From assembly GCA_023053575.1 (NCBI GenBank), contig JAKZAP010000015.1:11646930-11710929 (forward strand): 64,000 bases of DNA. Reading direction: 5' to 3'. This document shows, piece by piece, positions 61,201 through 64,000 of the stretch; within the stretch, counting starts at the first letter, position 1, and the number at the start of each line of letters is the position of its first letter. The notes below the pieces were generated by a model. That model searched no databases and was not told the origin of the DNA. It saw only the letters and a list, made by a program, of their open reading frames with translations. This stretch comes from Branchinecta lynchi. Lineage: Eukaryota > Arthropoda > Branchiopoda > Anostraca > Branchinectidae. Both the position numbers and the translations under genes were made by a program.

Positions 61201-63814
61201 GTAGAATGGTGGCTTGCATCCATTGTGGATCCTTCAAAAGCTTTTGACCCTTATTCGACTTTTAGCCCTTATTCAGTTTTCAGATCGACTTATTAATAAG
61301 CAAGTCAAGGGCATGGAACAAGGAAACACGAAAACAAAACCCCAAACACATCTATCTTTCCTATTTGACACAAACAATAATGGAACGAATAAATAATACT
61401 CAGATAATGCTTCCTGCAAAGTATTAGAGAAAGCAGTCGAGTTCGTGTTCTTCTTCCAGTCCAGACCCTCCTAGAGAGTCACCGTACTTGTACTGGACCC
61501 TCTCCTCCCTAATAAACACATTATTTCTAGAATTACCACCTTCGATATCGTTCTGGGTGGTCACTCCATCTATGATGGCTCAGAAGCAGGCCGCGTTTCG
61601 ATCAGGTCGACTGAAAAGATTGTCCACCCTGGATGGAACGCCTTCACACTCGCTAACGACATTGCCTTGGTCAAGCTCCCAGAGCCCATCACCTTCACTG
61701 GTAATTTTCTTTTCATCACATATCGTTTTGTTTTAACACATAGCTTACTAGGTCTCCGTTTCAGCAAAACTAAAAATGATACATACTATATACTAACTGC
61801 GAGCTTTGAAGGTGCTCAGAAGGTGATCTGAATGCTCGGAAGGTGAAGGAACGATAAACAAGGGAACCGAGATCAGGAACGGCGATTTTTCCTTTGGGTG
61901 ATACGTGACGAAGCTATCCGGTATAAGCACCCTGTGAATATCTACAAAACACGATCACGGATTCTTGCCCGGGGCAATGGCAGAAACAGTAAAGTTCTTG
62001 TTCGTGTCCGTTGCTGAGAGTAACTTGTGGGGTTTTGCCACGTTTACTGTAAGAACAATGGTCTGGAAGAAAGACGGTATACAAATTTCCTCCTTTTGGT
62101 GTTTCAGTTAGGTTTCTTATAGAGGTGTTTTGTACTTATTTTGTTTTTTCAAACAATTTTTTTCAAACAATTTTGGAGCTAAGATAACGTGTTGTCCCCA
62201 GATGACCCATCTATTCCCCCCTCCCCTCCCGTCTTCCGTCCATCGGTCCGAGAGGAATACTGGCAATAAGTTTTCTCCATATCCCGCTAATTCTTCTACC
62301 CAATTTTTACGTAGTTTCATTCCATCATTTATTTCTGGTAATTTCTTGTAAGTGTATTAGTTAATTTGTTTCTTGTGTGTCTGTGTATTTTGTGAATTTG
62401 TATTCCTTTTCTAACTTTTAGCTACTCGGATTAAACTTGATTGATTGATTGATTGTTTTACTGTCATGACCCCACGGTTTTGGTGGGAAAAATTCATTCA
62501 TAAATGGATCTGGCTGACAGGAGATATTTGGGGGGTATTTCTAGTAATCTTACAGGTATTTCTAGTAAACTCACAAGGTTGCTGAAACTATGGTCGACTT
62601 GCCTTCTCTTCCAAGGTGGCCAAGCTGCCACTTTTCACTATTTTAATCCTCCCATAAGGAGGAGACAACTCAAATAACGGCTAATCTTGGTCTCGGAATT
62701 ACCTGACGCTTGTAGTTCTTTTACATACGCTTGTACTTCTTTTAGATACCTACAGTCCGGTCTGCCTTCCAAGGATGAGTGATGTTGCCACTACCTTTGT
62801 TGGAACCATTGTAACTGCCTCAGGTTGGGGACAGAGCTCTGATGGTAAGTTGCTTTTACTCGCTTCCTGACACGAGACGTTCCGTCTTCGGTTTTAAAAC
62901 TGATTCGCACCATGAAACTTCGCCTGTTTACAAGCAATAACCTTCTATGACACTCATTGATAATGAGGGCTCTTTCGAATTATTATTCAAATGACTGTGT
63001 CTATTTACAAGAAAGACTTGTCAAGAACCTCACAAGACAACAGTTCTCAAACAGTGTGTCCTGGGTCCAAATTCATATCGCAATCTCTTCGCTCATTAAC
63101 CAGGAAATTCTAAGCCATTCGAGATGAAGCATTGTGTCAGTCTGTTGAAAGAGAGAGCCAGCCCACTGAGGGCCGAGTTGAATCATTAGATCCATATATC
63201 GATGCAACTGAGGAACTCCTAAAGCGAACAGAGCGGGTGGTAGGTCGTACAGACAAACTAAATCACTTGTCTAGTGAGAGGTGAGGAACTGTTTAATGTT
63301 TGATAGTGGATTCGGATCCGTCAGCTGAATTTTATTAGACCTATATCCTGGCCCTTCTTGGCAAGGGTCCTCTTCAAGCTCAAAGCCTAAACTGTTTAAA
63401 TTTGTTCTTACTATACAACGTGTAGTAGATGCTCCAGGGGCCACTGGCAGAGTGTCAAGAATTAACACTACAATGATTGCGGATGATAGCTTTGGTTTTA
63501 CTTAATTGTCATTCTGATACTCCTGGGCACAATAATTAGACACTGAGCTCCCGAGTTGTGAAACAGTGAGAACTATCCACAAGACTAGCCGCTCCGTAAA
63601 ACTATGGCAAGACGTATGGGGGCAAAACAACATCAGTTACTATCATGTTCCTTCATAACAGCAGTCCTTTGCTTTAGCTGGAAGTGGAATCGCCCCAATT
63701 TTACGTAAGGTCGATGTACCCATCCTGGACAACGTGCCTTGCAACGACTACTATGGTATCATTACTGACAGCCATATCTGCCTTGACACTACCGGAGGCA
63801 TTGGCGCTTGCTTT
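52175..63814 (+). CDS. Secreted chymotrypsin/brachyurin-like serine protease, 5' six exons
   Basis: Trypsin-fold (S1A) digestive endopeptidase zymogen. Exons: 52175-52219, 57045-57201, 58289-58451, 61531-61700, 62746-62844, 63678-63814; 257 codons, frame intact through every junction. Signal peptide about 1-14 ([12 protein letters not shown]), propeptide to R77, activation at ASR|IVGG (I78). Catalytic His118 in LTAAHC and Asp165 in NDIALV are present; C70 and C185 (PVCLP) would hold the propeptide. The Ser exon (expected GDSGGP) is past the window. The last residues, GGIGACF, put Gly at the specificity position (chymotrypsin 189), as in crab collagenolytic brachyurins. The [16 protein letters not shown] start also fits crustacean enzymes. 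Intron 1 (4.8 kb) is full of GGGATCCC repeats. Confidence 0.92.
52330..52542. repeat. TAGTAGTATCC-rich element, copy 3
   Basis: Shares AATGTGCCTCAGACTGGTCC, AGTAGTATCCAGTAGCATC and the end TTTTTCATCGGG with 25426-25730. The left terminus is lost. In protease intron 1. Confidence 0.7.
53076..54621 (+). repeat. GGGATCCC-bounded repeat family, copy 3
   Basis: From TTTTTGGGATCCCAAAATG to TTTTGGGATCACATCG and CTTTGGTCTTGT. Largest copy, expanded by an internal tandem array. Confidence 0.75.
53280..54470 (+). repeat. Tandem array, 262-bp dimeric unit
   Basis: CCATTTTCTCGCCGGGCAAG starts at 53421, 53683 and 53945, a period of exactly 262. A fourth unit at about 54243 carries a ~26-bp insertion. 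Each unit is two ~131-bp halves: ...GCCGGGCAAGTAGTTCGCCC and ...CCCGGACATACAGTTCGCCC. Confidence 0.9.
54950..56282 (+). repeat. GGGATCCC-bounded repeat family, copy 4
   Basis: TTTTTGGGATCCCAAAACG to TATTTGGGATCCCATCG and TTTGGTCTTG. Interrupted by a LINE fragment at 55320-55708. Confidence 0.7.
55320..55708 (-). mobile_element. LINE 3' fragment nested in repeat copy 4
   Basis: The minus strand encodes [17 protein letters not shown] and [15 protein letters not shown] text (C-terminus of a reverse transcriptase), then a 3' UTR with T-runs. It interrupts GTTGATTAGA|TGTCCGATTT of the host repeat, with TTAGA at both edges as a possible target duplication. Confidence 0.6.
57045..57201 (+). CDS. 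Protease exon 2: propeptide
   Basis: Encodes [19 protein letters not shown] to VPKEMKDFS, a charged propeptide. Phase 0 in, one base out. 56283-57044 before it shows nothing recognised. Confidence 0.85.
58289..58451 (+). CDS. Protease exon 3: activation site and catalytic His
   Basis: Encodes [38 protein letters not shown] and [11 protein letters not shown]. Confidence 0.95.
58473..58884. mobile_element. MITE with GGCGTATTCTCGCCGTTCC ends, copy 1
   Basis: Left GGCGTATTCTCGCCGTTCCC, right GGAACGGCGAGAATACGCC, with inner inverted CGAGGACTCCTCGGGG stems. Second copy at 60431-60764 in the same intron. 21 bp after the exon border. Confidence 0.85.
59300..59660 (+). repeat. Direct repeat in protease intron 3, copy 1
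   Basis: GAAAGCACAGCATAGTTTTA, TGTAAATTGAAGAG, CTTTGGTCGACTGTCCTGAA and CAGCGCCCGGTATTTGCATC all recur in order at 60060-60420. Confidence 0.8.
59900..60420 (+). repeat. Direct repeat in protease intron 3, copy 2, with receptor-like remnant
   Basis: Second copy of 59300-59660, preceded by 59930-60040 which parallels the coding-like 43540-43650 text (CGGTACATTCTGACCCCTCT against CGGTACATTCTAACCTCTCT) but is broken by a stop. Confidence 0.7.
60431..60764. mobile_element. MITE with GGCGTATTCTCGCCGTTCC ends, copy 2
   Basis: Matches 58473-58884 through GAGTCACTC, GGACTCCGC and TTAGTCTGGATCCACTTTAT; the right end is decayed (CTGCGAGAAAACGCC). Confidence 0.8.
60955..61200 (-). mobile_element. LINE 3' fragment, (GAAT)n tail
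   Basis: Tail of GAAT units, then on the minus strand a decayed frame ending [11 protein letters not shown], parallel to SMEHRERFW at 27494-28026. Confidence 0.65.
61531..61700 (+). CDS. Protease exon 4: catalytic Asp
   Basis: Encodes [38 protein letters not shown]; Asp165 catalytic. One base in, one base out. Confidence 0.95.
62746..62844 (+). CDS. Protease exon 5
   Basis: Encodes [18 protein letters not shown] and [10 protein letters not shown], the conserved GWG turn. Confidence 0.94.
63290..63460. repeat. Dispersed repeat with CCCTTCTTGGCAAGGGTCC
   Basis: Sister of 44870-45120: TTTTATTAGACCTATATCCTG and CCTCTTCAAGCTCAAAGCC. In protease intron 5. Confidence 0.55.
63678..63814 (+). CDS. 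Protease exon 6: substrate-pocket strand
   Basis: Starts after GCTTTAG, the only acceptor keeping frame; encodes [30 protein letters not shown]. Phase 0 out; the next exon should start with GDSGGP. Confidence 0.9.
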
Positions 63815-63894
63815 GTAAGTATACGTCCTCAAATATTATGTGGTCCCCGGAGAAAAACAACATTCAGGAGTAGCGACACAACTTGATGCACACT

Positions 63895-64000
63895 TGAATA
63901 GCAGCGACACTAGCACCACTAGCGACAGAGATCCTACTAGCGATAGAGATCCTACTGAAACTGAACCAGTCGTTCAGCAGCACTGGCTCCCGTTTCCTCG
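63895..64000 (+). repeat. Repeat with GCAGCGACACTAGC words
   Basis: GCAGCGACACTAGCACCACTA and ACTGAAACTGAACCAGTCGT resemble 25850-25925 inside the long hAT-like element (GCAGCGACACTAGCTCCGCT). Confidence 0.5.

Overview
The window is animal nuclear DNA, most likely arthropod and probably crustacean. Genes are split into small exons (85-185 bp) with GT/AG borders and long introns packed with repeats. The amylase promoter has a TATA box 33 bp before an arthropod-type TCAGT initiator. The serine protease reads like the chymotrypsin/brachyurin enzymes of crustacean guts. The species cannot be fixed from the sequence.

Layout, all three genes on the + strand: (1) 1-10376, the last six exons of an alpha-amylase gene (copy A); its 5' part lies before the window. 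(2) 10377-16572, a repeat-filled spacer. (3) 16606-44772, a complete 14-exon alpha-amylase gene (copy B): 708 codons, secretion signal, complete catalytic site, Pro/Thr linker and a C-terminal module of about 190 residues. A and B share exon lengths and intron phases wherever both are present, so they are a tandem duplication. (4) 44773-52133, a spacer holding a broken third copy of the last amylase exon (49228-49606) joined directly to an endogenous parvovirus (densovirus-like) fragment (49607 to about 50456), with a decayed NS1 helicase piece followed by a VP1 phospholipase-A2 piece. (5) 52175-63814, the first six exons of a secreted chymotrypsin-like protease; the exon with the catalytic serine lies beyond the window.

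The rest is dominated by mobile DNA: 5'-truncated non-LTR retrotransposons with 4-bp tandem tails; several families of short inverted-repeat elements, one with 7-bp and one with 8-bp flanking duplications; a family bounded by GGGATCCC motifs with variable arrays of ~131-bp internal units; long tandem arrays; and two tRNA-like sequences. The gene products fit together as secreted digestive enzymes (starch and protein). The most unusual element is the viral fragment and its junction with the duplicated amylase exon.
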